This document shows positions 45,982-58,236 of a stretch of 64,000 nucleotides of DNA, piece after piece. Both the position numbers and the translations under genes were made by a program. Every line of letters begins with the position of its first letter. Within the stretch, counting starts at the first letter, position 1. The notes beneath the pieces are model-generated. The model did no database searches and was not told the origin of the DNA. It worked only from the letters and a program-made list of their open reading frames with translations. Source of the stretch: Oreohelix idahoensis (taxonomy: Eukaryota; Mollusca; Gastropoda; Stylommatophora; Oreohelicidae); contig JAMPIV010015289.1 of NCBI GenBank assembly GCA_024509875.1, forward strand, positions 124,001-188,000, given 5' to 3'.

Positions 45982-46110
45982 TGTTCTTACTGTTCTAAGT
46001 TTACTATCATACTGGACACAGTATTAAGGTCTTTGTCTTGTTGGAATGACCAATACTGATATATAGGGGAACAACAGAAGTGATTGCGTCATTAATAGGC
46101 TGAACTGCCC
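45982..46110 (+). repeat. Dispersed repeat related to 31031-31155
   Basis: Shares TACTGGACACAGTATTAAGG, GTCTTGTTGG and GTGATTGCGTCATTAATAGG with the extra block in the 5' LTR of element C. Unknown family. It also lies next to the target of family N copy 2. Confidence 0.8.
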
Positions 46111-46194
46111 ATGGTAAACTTCCGGTGTTATGTATAGAGGTTCGCACTGAATGACCTGTCATTGAAACATCCTTTTTTAGGGATTCGTAGATGG

Positions 46195-46282
46195 CAGGGA
46201 GGACAGTGTGATTCGCTTGCATAGCTAGGCGGTGTTGTCGCACGGAAGGTCCAGGGTTCAAATCCTGGGTAAGCCACTCATG
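46195..46282 (+). mobile_element. Possible tRNA-derived SINE head
   Basis: TAGCTAGGCGG resembles an RNA polymerase III A-box (10 of 11 positions) and CCAGGGTTCAAATCCTGGG, 33 bases on, is a perfect T-arm with B-box. The rest does not fold into a tRNA acceptor stem, so this is more likely a SINE than a tRNA gene. No target duplication found. Confidence 0.5.
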
Positions 46283-46346
46283 TCTGTTGTTTTCCTGTTG
46301 TCTAGTGTTCTACTTCTTTATTTCCTACGAGTGCCTTATAACATAC

Positions 46347-47843
46347 TGTTACAAAAGGTATTTTGACATCACTGTTACTATACGTTTATTTTGCCAGTAT
46401 GGGGATACAACTATGTTTGAAGTTACTACTGATACGTTCTTTATTGGTCAACCATTGATAATTACTCATTTAATAGTTTAATGGCTATTTATGGTCATGC
46501 GTGACTATAATCACGCCTACTGTTCTCCTACCGTGTTAAATGTTGTAGTGAGTGTGCGTGGTGCATTCACACGCCACAGATACACACATCAGAGGCATGG
46601 AATGGTGTAACGGCAGGTGTACTGTTAATAACGTTTATTTACACCACAACACGTTCATGAAATACACAGAATACACAGTCACAATCAAGTACAAGTCATA
46701 GCAATACAATAATACAGTACTCCAGTCACATCTCCACTTCTCATAATCATGAGCGCTATATAATATTACTACTGTTCTCTCAGCAACGGTCGGCATCCCC
46801 GTGCTAACATAATAATATTAATACTGGATCCTCTCAGCAACGGTCGGCATCACCGTGCTTATATAATGAATTCCTCAAATATGCCTCATCAAAGACGCTC
46901 TCAACATTGGCGCTCTAATGTAAATAATAAATGGCCTCTCCAACGATGCTTCCAACATCAGCATCACAATAAACGGACAATGGATCCCTTTTCCCAGCAA
47001 CGGTTTATCCTCGCCGTGCTGACAATAATAAATTCCTCAAATATGCCTCATCAAAGACGCTCTCAACCTTGGCGCTTTAATGTATGTGTGGATCCTCTCA
47101 ATGATAACGATGGCCTCTCAAATATGCTTCATCAAAGACGCTCTCAACCTTGGCGCTTTAATGTATGTGTGGATCCTTTCAATGATAACGATGGCCTCTC
47201 AAATATCATATAGATCCAGTTAGCCAACGGACATCATCCTCGCCGTGCTAACTACATCAATGGTGAATACTTTCGGCAATTTCTCGCAAGACTGCACTCC
47301 CTGGCAATCTGCAGTAATCTCGCCTTCACTCATCTTGACATTTATATATTCAAACAAATGTCCTGGATCCTTACCTCTTCAAAAATACTCACAAACACAA
47401 TTCTCCAATAAACTCAAAAAATTATAGGCCTACACAAATAATGGCCTTTATAACTTTTGCACTGCGCAGGCATTCTCAAAACACACACTGTAGAACCGAC
47501 CTCTCCCGTCGGTACCCAAAACAGAATGCCTTAGTTCACACAATAGATCCGCCAAAAAAGTCACGAGACTCGGTTGTTTAAAAAACACAACTCAGTCTCG
47601 ATAATTGCATGGGCTAGTCACACGAGCTTACTCACAGCTCAAGACAGTTCACAGCAAAAAAACATCTCCGCGATTTGAACTGACCAGTGTTCGCCACTTG
47701 GAAACTTCTCGATCACACGAGGGAATTCCCCTAATACATTTTTAACTTAACATCAGCTTAACCAAGCAACATAACCCGTAATCGAATCTATTTGCTTAAC
47801 ATTTACAAGATCACTTCCCCTTGATAATATTTACTCTGTAACA
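46347..47843 (-). repeat. 3' LTR of family N copy 2
   Basis: 1,497 bp, same length as 54793-56289, with single-base differences such as those near 46514, 47217, 47357, 47416 and 47513. Includes the CATGGAATGGTGTAACG block shared (reverse complement) with the copy 1 LTR. An antisense TTTATT in the same position corresponds to AATAAA on the element strand. Confidence 0.95.
46875..47214 (-). repeat. 81-bp subrepeats inside the 3' LTR
   Basis: Units with AAATATGC[C/T]TCATCAAAGACG at 46877, 47039 and 47120 plus intervening diverged pieces. Another copy is in the other LTR. These produce false 115-codon plus-strand frames. Copy 1 has unrelated 70-bp subrepeats in its LTR. Confidence 0.9.
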
Positions 47844-47861
47844 GTTGCCACACCGCCCGGG

Positions 47862-47885
47862 AAAAAAATGATTTATCATTTTTTT
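47862..47885 (-). promoter_or_regulatory. Stem-loop before the 3' LTR of family N copy 2
   Basis: Seven A, TGAT, two-base loop, ATCA and seven T: a perfect 11-bp stem. On the minus strand it is followed by CCCGGGCGGTGTGGCAAC and the LTR, matching the arrangement (and the GG-G-GGCAA-C core) at 12132-12181 in copy 1. Confidence 0.82.
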
Positions 47886-47934
47886 GAAAATTTAAGTATC
47901 AAAAATTTTGAGATAAATGAAATTATATTATATA

Positions 47935-49667
47935 ATAATAATAATAATAAATTCTTTAAGCGCCAAACACGGCGCATAAGGCAGAAACCAGTGCTCTCCA
48001 GGTTGTTCGTTGTGACGCCACTCCTCTTAGCTCTTGCACATTATTTAGGCCCAACGTTCTTCCTTCTCTTATTATTGTTCTTCTGAGTGTTTCTTTTGGT
48101 CTTCCTTTTTTCCTCTTACCCTCAGGAACCCAAGTGAGCGCCTGTAGTGGTATTCTGTTGTTTTGCATTCGTAGGACATGACCGATATATGACCATCGTC
48201 TTTTCCTTATATAGTCGGAGACATAATTTCTGCCTAGAGTCTTCTCTTATTTGTCGATTAGTCTTGAATTCTTTCCAACTGATGTTCATGAGTTTTCTAA
48301 GACATTTGTTCTCGAATGTATTCAGCTTGTTCTCCAATGATTTTGTTATTTTCCAACTCTCACAGCCGTATGTTAACACTGAGATAACATTTGAATTAAA
48401 CAGACGAAGCTTGGTATGTATATTCAATGATCGTAATTTCCAAATGTTAGATAATCTATTGAAGGCGCTAGCTGCCAAAGCAATTCTAGTATGGATTTCT
48501 CTTGTTGTGTCACCATCCTGAGTCATTTTACTGCCTAAATAATTGAAACTTTCAACTTTCTGTAGTTTTTCCCCGTTCAAGATGATATCGAAGGTCTCGT
48601 TAGAAAAGTTCATAGCTTTAGTTTTAGAGGCATTTATTTGGAGACCAATTTTAACAGAGAGATGACAAAAATTATTTATTGCTTCTTGGGATTGTCTTGG
48701 TGTTGAACTTAAGAATGCTACATCATCTGCGAACCCAAGGTCCCCCAGGAATTTTCCATTTGTCCATTTTATACCCAATTGTTCATTGTGGGTATAGTTT
48801 CTCATAACCCAATCAATAGCTATTCCAAAAAGTAGTGGTGACATAATACAGCCTTGTTTCACCCCTGTTTCTACTGTAAACCATTCTGTATTCCCTTTAT
48901 TTGTTCTAACACAACATCTTGCATTGTCATATAGCGCTTTGATTATATTCACATATTTTGTTGGAAAACCATAGATTGTAAGTATCTTCCACAATGATGG
49001 GCGGTGTAGACTATCAAAGGCTTTTTGAAAATCGACGAAGGTGATAATAAGTGGCGATTGCCTTTCCACTGATTCTTCTATAATTGTTCTTAGTGTGAAT
49101 ATTTGATCAATACATGATCGTTTCGGCCTGAAACCCGCTTGTTCTTCTCTGATCTTTTCGTCAGCATGCAATTTAAGTCTTTCTAACATCATGCAACATA
49201 ATAATTTTCCAGGTACTGATAATAGAGATATACCACGCCAGTTATTACAGTCTGATAGATCACCTTTTTCTTCGGTAACTTTACAATAATACTGTCTTTC
49301 CATTGTTGTGGTGGTTGTTCTTCTCTCCATACTTCATTTATAATATCTAAAATTCTCAAGAGGTTGTTGTCATTAACTGCTTTAATCATTTCCCCTGAAA
49401 TTTCGTCAACTCCAGCAGCTTTAAAATTTTTTAATCTTTTAACGGCTTGTTTGATCTCGTCCAGCGTGAATTCATCGCAAGTTATTGGCAAAGTGGTTGT
49501 GGATGTTTCATTATTAAAATCAGGTGTTACTGTTGGTGGTGGTCTGTTTAGCACCTCCATGAAGTGCTCAGCCCATCTCTTCATTTGTTCTTTTTCTGTT
49601 GGTATTGAATTCCCTAATTTACCTTTAACAGGTGTTTCCATAGCAGTAGGCTGGTGACATAGTTGAC
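47935..49667 (-). mobile_element. 5'-truncated RTE LINE inserted in family N copy 2
   Basis: 1,733 bp flanked by a perfect 10-bp duplication ATATTATATA (47925-47934 and 49668-49677). On the minus strand it ends in a run of ATT units, a simple tail typical of RTE elements. Confidence 0.9.
47956..49641 (-). pseudogene. RTE LINE reverse transcriptase (two frameshifts)
   Basis: Three overlapping frames form one RT. 49641-49270: linker region (RWAEHFMEVLNRP) and the start of RT (AAGVDEISGEM, WKDSIIVKLPKK). A frameshift near 49270 leads into 48122-49330: NNWRGISLLS, EEQAGFRPKRSCIDQ, TFVDFQKAFDSL, GVKQGCIMSPLLF, LGFADDVAFLS, FNYLGSKM, LTYGCESW. A second shift near 48235 leads to the C-terminus at 47956-48240 (GKRKKGRPKETLRRTI, then QRTTWRALVSALC). 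Endonuclease is missing through 5' truncation. It belongs to the same broad group as the LINEs at 14947 and 23895 but is a different family by sequence and tail. Confidence 0.9.
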
Positions 49668-49677
49668 ATATTATATA

Positions 49678-52031
49678 GCCACCAAAAAATGTATCTATCC
49701 AAAAAATGTACCTATCAAAAAATGTACATCCACCCGAAATATCAGCAATAAATCTAATATTACAACTAAAACATCAAACATAATCAATCAAATATCCCAA
49801 TGAATGTTACCGATGTAAATTACAACAAAAGCATCAATCATAATACAAGCATACCAAAATTAATCTTAATAGAACACTAAGCTAAGTACATTTAGTACAA
49901 GCAACAACCAATAAAAAGTGAAAGAACAAGATCAAACAACAGAAGAATGATCTGTAGTAAAGAAAAGTAAGAAATCAGAAAATGAGAAACAATTAACAAT
50001 AGCACAAGATAACCAATAAGAACAACAATTTCATGTACAATAAATACAAATTTACCAAAATACTAGTTACATTATACTAAGTTATATAATTAACTCAAGA
50101 ATACAACGAATGAAAGTATAAGTATTGAAAAAAGAAGAAGTATACAAGTACAACGAAGAGAAACGAAGATGTGGTACAGAAATATAAACAAGATATGAAC
50201 ACATATCAAAAAGACAACAAAAAGATAGAATGAAATGAAGGATAGTCAACAAAGACGAATGGAAAGCAAAGGTATGAACGCATAGAAAGTCAATGACAAT
50301 ACATACTAATAAATGTTTAGATCAGACAATATCTTTCGAAAATTAAATACAATCATGACTACAAAGCACAAAACAAAATGTCAAAGTATATCCATACTAA
50401 CAGCACAAAACGAATAATTCATAACTAACCAAAGTCTAATAAGTAATTTAACTAAGTTACAAAAGTTATACTTAACTGAAAATAAATTATAAACCTTACA
50501 CAAACAAATAATAGCATTTGTGATAACTAAGTTTTGACCTAATGCAAAATCAACCGCTAACTAATAAAAATACATCATAATATCAAATAAGACAAGTTTC
50601 AAAAGAAGTAATATCCCTTTCAATCCTAGGGCACACAAAAATAAATTACAATGCCAAAAAACAATTTTTTTTTTTTTAAAATTACCATACAAAGTATTTC
50701 AAAACGATAAGTTATCAAAAAATCGAATTATTATTTAAGTAATTCTAAGTCATAACTAATAAACTAACAATGAAATTAACTTTTAACAAAATGAGAGAAG
50801 CATAAAGTATCTTATCTCTAGACAAACACTTAAATCAAAACATGTAAGTTTTTCTTTTTTTTTTAAAATACATCACCAAAAAAAACCTAAGAAAAATACA
50901 ATGTCATCTTTATATCAACTTTCCAACATACAAATATAACATAATGTTACAACAATCTGTCCATCTTTAAACAAATAAAAGTATCAGATGTGTCTATCAA
51001 TTTTACAAAAAAGTTGAATTTAATTTATAAGTTAATTCTGATTAACAATAGCGTTGAGCTTGAGTGTTATTTAACTGTAAATTTATATCTTACTCAGCCT
51101 AGTATAAATCTAAAATTTAATGGAACAATAGGATATGAAAGAAATCCTATAAAAATATCTTCAAAGTTTTTATAAAAAATATTTATCAAAAATATTTATC
51201 AAATTAATTTGTTGCAAAAATGTTAAAAAAAATCTTATTATTTAAATTCTAGGTACTATGCTATGACAAGATTAATGTTTCTAACAATTTAAATACACAA
51301 TTATTTCTGATACTGCAAGATAATTCTACAAAATCATATTACACAACATAACAATAAATTCACATAATTATTCTAACAATTACAGCTACAATCCGAAAAA
51401 TATACAGAAAAATGAGCACAGGTTTGACACCGCTCACTGCATTTATCAAAAATTACACACAAATTATTACCAACACATATGTTACACACAATCAAAACAG
51501 AATAGTATACAATTGCATAAAAAAATTAGACTGGTACATTCGAAACAGTCATATATGTTCCACAAAAAATACATATTAAGCAATCAAATGATTCATCGAA
51601 ATAAACATCATAATGTTTCAAAGAAATTACCAATATTTTAATACAACATCATATGATATATTATCCACAGAATACAATAACATGTACTATTCTAAAAAAT
51701 AAATCAGCTGTAAAAAAAAAAATATTCCCGTCAATCCGTCATTAATTCTTGATCCTTCAAAAAGTGACTCGTCAGATGTATAGCGAGACGCTCATAGGTT
51801 CTGCTTGATAAATAATCCACATTCTTCACGAATAATGTCAACAAGTGCGCCAACTCATCGCAACGTCGCACGCTACGAGACAATACAAATGAAAATTTCT
51901 ATTAATCATCTGTTAGATCTAATAAGGAAAAACGGAAAATCAACTTTCACGTTTACCTATTCCTTGAGGTAGGGTAGAGTCTTGGCCCCTTTTCACACAC
52001 CTCAACAAGTCCTCCTTACCTCACAGAAGGC
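49678..52031 (-). other. AT-rich non-coding 3' half of family N copy 2
   Basis: About 2.35 kb, A-rich on the plus strand, no credible ORF. Patches match copy 1 in order (GTTATTGTATTCT near 51680, TTTTCATTTGTATTGTCTC near 51890, both on the minus strand). Conservation of position suggests homologous non-coding sequence, not random filler. Confidence 0.7.
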
Positions 52032-53741
52032 TTAGCGATCACTTGACCGTAACGAAAGTTCATCCTTGCTATAGGCTGAAAAAAAATTACTACGTTCACA
52101 AGAACGAGATGACCTTTCGCCACCACTAGTGTGACAATCAATAGTGTTATTACTTTGCTTGTAAACAACCTTGCTCTCATGTGGAGTACAGCTAACCTGG
52201 TTACAATTTCTATAATTGCTGTTAAGAACATTGTTATTTGTTCTATTGACACAGTTGTACTGTTTCACATCCCAGTTAGCATAATTACAATTAGCATTTC
52301 CTCTTGGATAAACATATCTACTAGATAGAAATGGCTTTTTATCAGCAAATTTATTACCATATTGACACTCTTTCACATAATTATTTCCATTATAATTTCT
52401 AATACTCTTAGAATCACGATGTTGTGATCTGTCAAATTGTTTCTTGTTTTTAGGCAAAGAAACATTACTATATGAAGAAATCCCTTGGTACATTTTAACC
52501 TCAGGGTTATATCTCCTATCAAAAGTATTTTTATCCTTGTTTGTGGCAGTGTGTTTAAGAAATGGATCACACTGACTTGACTGGGTGTGACCGAAAGATT
52601 TAACCATATCTTTATTGTTTTTCACCAAATATGTTTCCTTCCTGGAATAAGGAGTTCTATCTTTTTTTCCATCAGGGTTCTCACTTAATACCTTGTTTGT
52701 TTTTAATAACTTAAATTGAAATTTATTATTGTTTCTCTTGTTATCCACAGGGTTATCTAATACTGTAGATTTTCCTTTGCTAGCTTGCCGCCAGGAACCA
52801 ATATCGCTAGAATGATTGGTATTGCGTTGAAAGTTATATTTCCCTCGGAAAGATTTCTGTCCACCAATCTTCACTTTAGAGTCCGCTTTATGTCTTTCAC
52901 TGTCAACACTGACAGAAGACCACCTTTTTTTCTTTAAGAGAATGTCAAGTAGACCATCCAATCTCACTCTGGCTTCTGAAATTTGAATATCTCTAAGTGA
53001 AATATCTGCACTTAATTTCTTGTTTAACCTCTCAACTCTTAAAACCTTGCAGCTTTCCTCTGCTAGCAAATTTTTAATCTTAGCGACCTTCTCTCTCTCA
53101 GCCGTTAACTTTACTAATATCTTTTTCTCGTCCTGTTCTTTATTTTCTCTCAAATGAGTCAACTCTAATTGTAGTGACTCAATCTTAATATCATCACTGC
53201 TCTTATTAAGCTCATGAATCTTTTTCTCTTCATGTTCGCCACCGAGATTTGCAATATCATCTAATAAATCAAGGATCGTTTCTGTATACGTCCTATTATG
53301 TTCATCAGTCTCAAGTTTCAATTTGTCATATATTTCTCTCCTTTCTTGAAGTTCCTGAGTTAGATTTCTAACTTCACTATCGTTATCTTTAACCTGAGTT
53401 TCTAACTCTTTGATCTTACACAATGCTACACTCAATGCTGTTTGAGTACTAGCAAGTTCTGAGTTTGATTTACCTAAATCATTGTTAGTTTAGATACTTT
53501 TTCGTGTAACTCACTTACTTCAGCAGTACATTCTATGACACCTTCCCTTTGCTCTAGGGTACTCTGTTTTATGTCCAGTTGCTTCTTCTCTTCTAGCATC
53601 CTTTTCTCAATCCTCTCATCACATTCATGAATTAGCTTTTCATATATCAATCTTGTTATTTCAGACTCAGTCAGCTCACGGTCTCCAAATCCTAATAGTT
53701 CACGGTATTTTTTTTTCCTCAGGATCTGTATTATAGTCCAT
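52032..53741 (-). pseudogene. Family N coiled-coil protein, Gag-like (copy 2, frameshifted)
   Basis: The longest frame is 53435-52032 (467 codons), but homology extends upstream. The ATG at 53741 starts M-D-Y-N-T-D; an A-run near 53717 shifts the frame, giving a helical stretch with IYEKLIHECDERIEKR, and a second shift near 53487 joins the main frame. Then follows the coiled coil, with KNLLAEESCKVLRVERLNKK and SLRDIQISEARVRLDGLLD aligning with copy 1, and an Asn/Ser/Lys-rich tail (SSYSNVSLPKNKK) ending SLRSSDR. It lacks about 60 residues present near the N-terminus of copy 1. No zinc knuckle. The shared stretches show that protein-level identity persists despite strong divergence of the LTRs, which hints at past selection on the protein. 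Confidence 0.78.
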
Positions 53742-54774
53742 AGTGACTTACTTACTTAGACAACAATATATATATTAATTAAACTTTCACCTCACCAAGC
53801 CAATTATCTTTTTAAGAAATTGCAATTATTTCTTAATTACTGTACACCAACTCCTGTTATAGTACCTATATATAACATACATTATCTATGCATCAACATA
53901 TTCTTCATCAATCGATATAATTATCGAAACACAATGACAATTATCAACAGAATAAGTGATGGATAGTATAGGCAGACTTGCTGAAATGCAGAAAAGTGGC
54001 ACAATCTACACAGAACAAAATCACTTATCTTAATATTCTTCTGTCCCTTCCGCCGACACACCAGATATCACAAAGTTCTGCAGATAAAACCGTTCAAGCG
54101 CAGAAAGGTACACAAACTAGATTTTCTTCTCTTCAGGTTCTTGCCAAAGTGTAGAATGCGCTCAACACAGCATCAGCACGTACAGCATACAGGAAACGCA
54201 GCACAGCACCCTCTGTAACTGTTGACTTGAAACAATCTGCAAACGACTCTTCAAAACACTTCACATTTAGTTAAACTTGACTGTCTACCAAAACTGTCAA
54301 CTTCCCATTGTAATGTTCTACCGTGTTGGACACAGTTAACCAACTAGGTCGAGGACCATGACACAATGTGAGGATACATAAGCCACGCCTACACAAGGCT
54401 TTCCTATCACGCGAACTCCGTGGGTTTATTCCGTTAAATAAAATGGCCCACCACTGTAAAGATCTGATGTTTATCCTTTATCATTATAATATTAGCACTG
54501 ACTGACTGGTCTTAGAGATTGATTAAATGGTGATGGGTGTTCCTTTAATGGTTACACTGTTCATACGCCCACACAGAGCAGAACAGTTTCTTATATCACG
54601 CGAATGTCAAAATATCAAATTCTGAAAGACTAAACATACCACTGCTTCACACGAGATCCTGCTATTAAATTCATTCTGTTTGTTGACCTAGATTTCCGCC
54701 ACCCAGGCTATTTACGCGAATACGTAGGTGTAAGCTCCTTCTAAACTGAAAACCACCACTGTTACTATATGTGG
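53742..54774 (-). other. 5' leader of family N copy 2
   Basis: About 1.03 kb between PBS and ORF, no ORF. Two copies of a TGTG[T/G]AGGCGTGGCTTA-like motif on the minus strand (near 54375 and 54575) correspond to the copy 1 leader motif near 7308. Confidence 0.6.
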
Positions 54775-54791
54775 TTTCATACTGGCCACCA
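54775..54791 (-). promoter_or_regulatory. Candidate primer-binding site of family N copy 2
   Basis: On the minus strand TGGTGGCCAGTATGAAAC starts one base after the 5' LTR end TGTAACA. It shares TGGTGG and CC with copy 1. Primer tRNA not assigned. Confidence 0.5.
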
Positions 54792-54792
54792 C

Positions 54793-56289
54793 TGTTACAA
54801 AAGGTATTTTGACATCACTGTTACTATACGTTTATTTTGCCAGTATGGGGATACAACTATGTTTGAAGTTACTACTGATACGTTCTTTATTGGTCAACCA
54901 TTGATAATTACTCATTTAATAGTTTAATGGCTATTTATGGTCATGCGTGACTATAATCACTCCTACTGTTCTCCTACCGTGTTAAATGTTGTAGTGAGTG
55001 TGCGTGGTGCATTCACACGCCACAGATACACACATCAGAGGCATGGAATGGTGTAACGGCAGGTGTACTGTTAATAACGTTTATTTACACCACAACACGT
55101 TCATGAAATACACAGAATACACAGTCACAATCAAGTACAAGTCATAGCAATACAATAATACAGTACTCCAGTCACATCTCCACTTCTCATAATCATGAGC
55201 GCTATATAATATTACTACTGTTCTCTCAGCAACGGTCGGCATCCCCGTGCTAACATAATAATATTAATACTGGATCCTCTCAGCAACGGTCGGCATCACC
55301 GTGCTTATATAATGAATTCCTCAAATATGCCTCATCAAAGACGCTCTCAACATTGGCGCTCTAATGTAAATAATAAATGGCCTCTCCAACGATGCTTCCA
55401 ACATCAGCATCACAATAAACGGACAATGGATCCCTTTTCCCAGCAACGGTTTATCCTCGCCGTGCTGACAATAATAAATTCCTCAAATATGCCTCATCAA
55501 AGACGCTCTCAACCTTGGCGCTTTAATGTATGTGTGGATCCTCTCAATGATAACGATGGCCTCTCAAATATGCTTCATCAAAGACGCTCTCAACCTTGGC
55601 GCTTTAATGTATGTGTGGATCCTTTCAATGATAACGATGGCCTCTCAAATATCATATAGATCCGGTTAGCCAACGGACATCATCCTCGCCGTGCTAACTA
55701 CATCAATGGTGAATACTTTCGGCAATTTCTCGCAAGACTGCACTCCCTGGCAATCTGCAGTAATCTCGCCTTCACTCATCTTGACATTTATATATTCAAA
55801 GAAATGTCCTGGATCCTTACCTCTTCAAAAATACTCACAAACACAATTCTCCAATAAACTCAAGAAATTATAGGCCTACACAAATAATGGCCTTTATAAC
55901 TTTTGCACTGCGCAGGCATTCTCAAAACACACACTGTAGAACCGACCTCTCCCGTCGATACCCAAAACAGAATGCCTTAGTTCACACACTAGATCCGCCA
56001 AAAAAGACACGAGACTCGGTTGTTTAAAAAACACAACTCAGTCTCGATAATTGCATGGGCTAGTCACACGAGCTTACTCACAGCTCAAGACAGTTCACAG
56101 CAAAAAAACATCTCCGCGATTTGAACTGACCAGTGTTCGCCACTTGGAAACTTCTCGATCACACGAGGGAATTCCCCTAATACATTTTTAACTTAACATC
56201 AGCTTAACCAAGCAACATAACCCGTAATCGAATCTATTTGCTTAACATTTACAAGATCACTTCCCCTTGATAATATTTACTCTGTAACA
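54793..56289 (-). repeat. 5' LTR of family N copy 2
   Basis: 1,497 bp, nearly identical to 46347-47843. Followed by the CATAC duplication at 56290. Confidence 0.95.
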
Positions 56290-56325
56290 CATACCTTTAT
56301 ATTTGTTTCATATTAATAAACAAAT

Positions 56326-57318
56326 GTACACCAGTGTAACAAACAAATGTACACGAGTGTAACAAACAAATGATCGCCAGTGTAACAAACATATTTACGC
56401 CAGTGTAACAAACAAATGTACACCGAGGTAACAAACATATGCACAAGAGTGTAACAAACAAATGTACACCAGTGTAACAAACAAATATACACAAATGTAA
56501 CAAACAAATTTACACGAGTGTAATAAACAAATGTTCACCGGTGTAACAAACAGATCTATACCAGTGTAACAAACAAATGTACTCTAGTGACAAAAACAAA
56601 TGTACACCAGTGTAACAAACAAATGTACACTAGTGTAACAAACAAACGCACACCAGTGTAACAAACAAATGAACACCAGTGTAACAAACACATGTGCACC
56701 AGTGCAACAAACAAATTTACGTCAGTGTAATTATCAAATGTACACCAGTGTAACAAATAATAGTGCACGAGGGTAACAACCAAATGTACACCAGTATAAC
56801 AAACAAATCTACGCATCAGTTTAACACACAAATGTGCAACAGTGTAACAAACAAACTTACTACATTGTAACAAACAGATGTACAACCGTGTAACAAAGAA
56901 ATGTAAACGCATGTACGAAACAAATGTATACCAGTGTAACAAACAAATGTACACCAGTGTAACAAACAAACCTACGCCAGTGTAACAAAAAAATGTACAC
57001 CAGTATGACAAACAATTCTACACCAGTGTTACAAACAAATGTACACGAGTGTAACACAAAATGTACGCTAGTGTAGCAAACAAATCTACACGAGTGTAAC
57101 AAACAAATGTACACCAGTGTAACAAAGAAATGTACACCAGTGTAACAAACAAAATTACGTGAGTGTAACAAGCAATTGTACACCAGTGTAAAAAACAAAT
57201 GTACACCAGTGTAACAAACAAATGTACACGAGTTTAACAAACAAATGTACACCAGTGTAAAACACAAATGTACACTTGTGGAACAAACAAATCTACATCG
57301 GTGTAACAACCAAATGTG
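56326..57318. repeat. 24-bp minisatellite, about 41 copies
   Basis: Nearly 1 kb of AAACAAATGTACACCAGTGT plus AACA, period 24, with scattered variants. Because 24 is eight codons, several minus-strand frames stay open and read as Cys/Leu/Val repeats (LLHWCTFV, FVTLVYIC). I treat these as by-products of the repeat, not genes. Confidence 0.95.
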
Positions 57319-57332
57319 TGACAGTATTGCCT

Positions 57333-57511
57333 CCTTTGCTTTGCAGTAGTGGTCCAACAGTGGCCTAAACTCAAGAGTATCTATTTTAGGCTTCAATGGA
57401 GTCTATCTTTACACAAGATTACTTTTGGCAGAAATATCGATAGAAGGGTAATAAAGCTTCTATCATATGGGAATATTCATAAGATATTCAGATAAGCGAA
57501 AACAATGCTGG
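57333..57511 (-). repeat. Dispersed repeat, inverted partner of 26815-27003
   Basis: Its reverse complement begins CCAGCATTGTTTTCGC and ends CCACTACTGCAAAG, matching the other copy at both ends. Unknown family; possibly the end of a DNA transposon or other interspersed repeat. Confidence 0.75.
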
Positions 57512-58236
57512 CTAGAAGTTGAAGTTGCAGCATATATTTGAACTTAGCTGCCAATGACGGTTCTGCTCGTTCTTATGGGTTGGTTCTTTTCACTCTGCTC
57601 GCGCTCGTCTCTGATCAAGGTTGTCGGGGGGGGGGGGGGAAGGGGGGGGGCTCGTTTTCCAGAAACGTCAAGGAGAGTCTACCACGTGCTTCCTTCGTCT
57701 TAAAGCTTAGGCCACGGTTCCCTTCTTGTTCCAGAGATAGTACTTTCTGCTGGTACGAGATAGGAAACTCTTTACAGAGCGATACAACAGGAAGCAATCT
57801 GATCATCAGAAGAAGTCCCCCCGTCCGACAAGTGTTTCGGCCCTATATACTCCTTTACACTCTAAGGGGGGCGGGCCCACTTGGGTCATGACTCCCAAGC
57901 GTCTCAGCTTCCTGTTGTCTTGCATCGAAAATGAACCCATTTCACTTATGGTAGCAACTTTAAATTCCACAACTCCGCCAGCCGTGGAGGCAATTGTGAA
58001 AGTAACAAAGAAAAGACAAATTATTCCGTTCGTTCCGTCGCACACACTGAGACACCAGCGCGAAGTCAACGAGTCGCCACTGCGCGTTCCCCACTGGACT
58101 TTTGATACTGGCACCCCTTATAGTATACACCGCTTGTCGCCCCTGAGTCGCAGCCCGTTCACTAGTCCACCACAAACCTCAGCGTATTGTGGACTTAGAA
58201 AAATTCCTGGTGTTTTTTGTACCGCAGCGTTTATTG
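57512..58236. other. Unassigned stretch with poly-G tract
   Basis: Contains a near-pure G tract at 57626-57650. Short open frames on both strands (such as 57888-58304) have no recognisable domain. The part next to the LINE fragment may be its 3' untranslated region. Confidence 0.4.

Larger units (their letters stand above)
46347..56289 (-). mobile_element. Family N copy 2: LTR element with only a coiled-coil ORF
   Basis: A 9,943-bp element with 1,497-bp LTRs at both ends, TG..CA termini with a 7-bp inverted repeat (TGTTACA and TGTAACA) and a 5-bp target duplication CATAC (46342-46346 and 56290-56294). On the minus strand the order is LTR, PBS candidate, leader, coiled-coil ORF (53741-52032), AT-rich non-coding region, stem-loop, purine-containing tract, LTR. 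A later RTE LINE sits at 47935-49667. As in copy 1, no protease, integrase, RT or RNase H is visible apart from that LINE. LTRs differ by only a handful of bases, so it is a young insertion. Confidence 0.92.

Noticed and set aside
46195..46282. Functional tRNA gene
   Set aside because: The T-arm and B-box are good, but no acceptor stem or anticodon arm can be formed; more likely a SINE head.
46866..47213. 115-codon plus-strand frame, duplicated at 55312-55659
   Set aside because: It is made of LTR subrepeats; both copies are the same LTR, so duplication gives no support for coding.
56297..57396. Several minus-strand Cys/Leu/Val-rich frames, up to 178 codons
   Set aside because: The 24-bp repeat period keeps frames open by default; no start context, domain or gene setting supports a protein.
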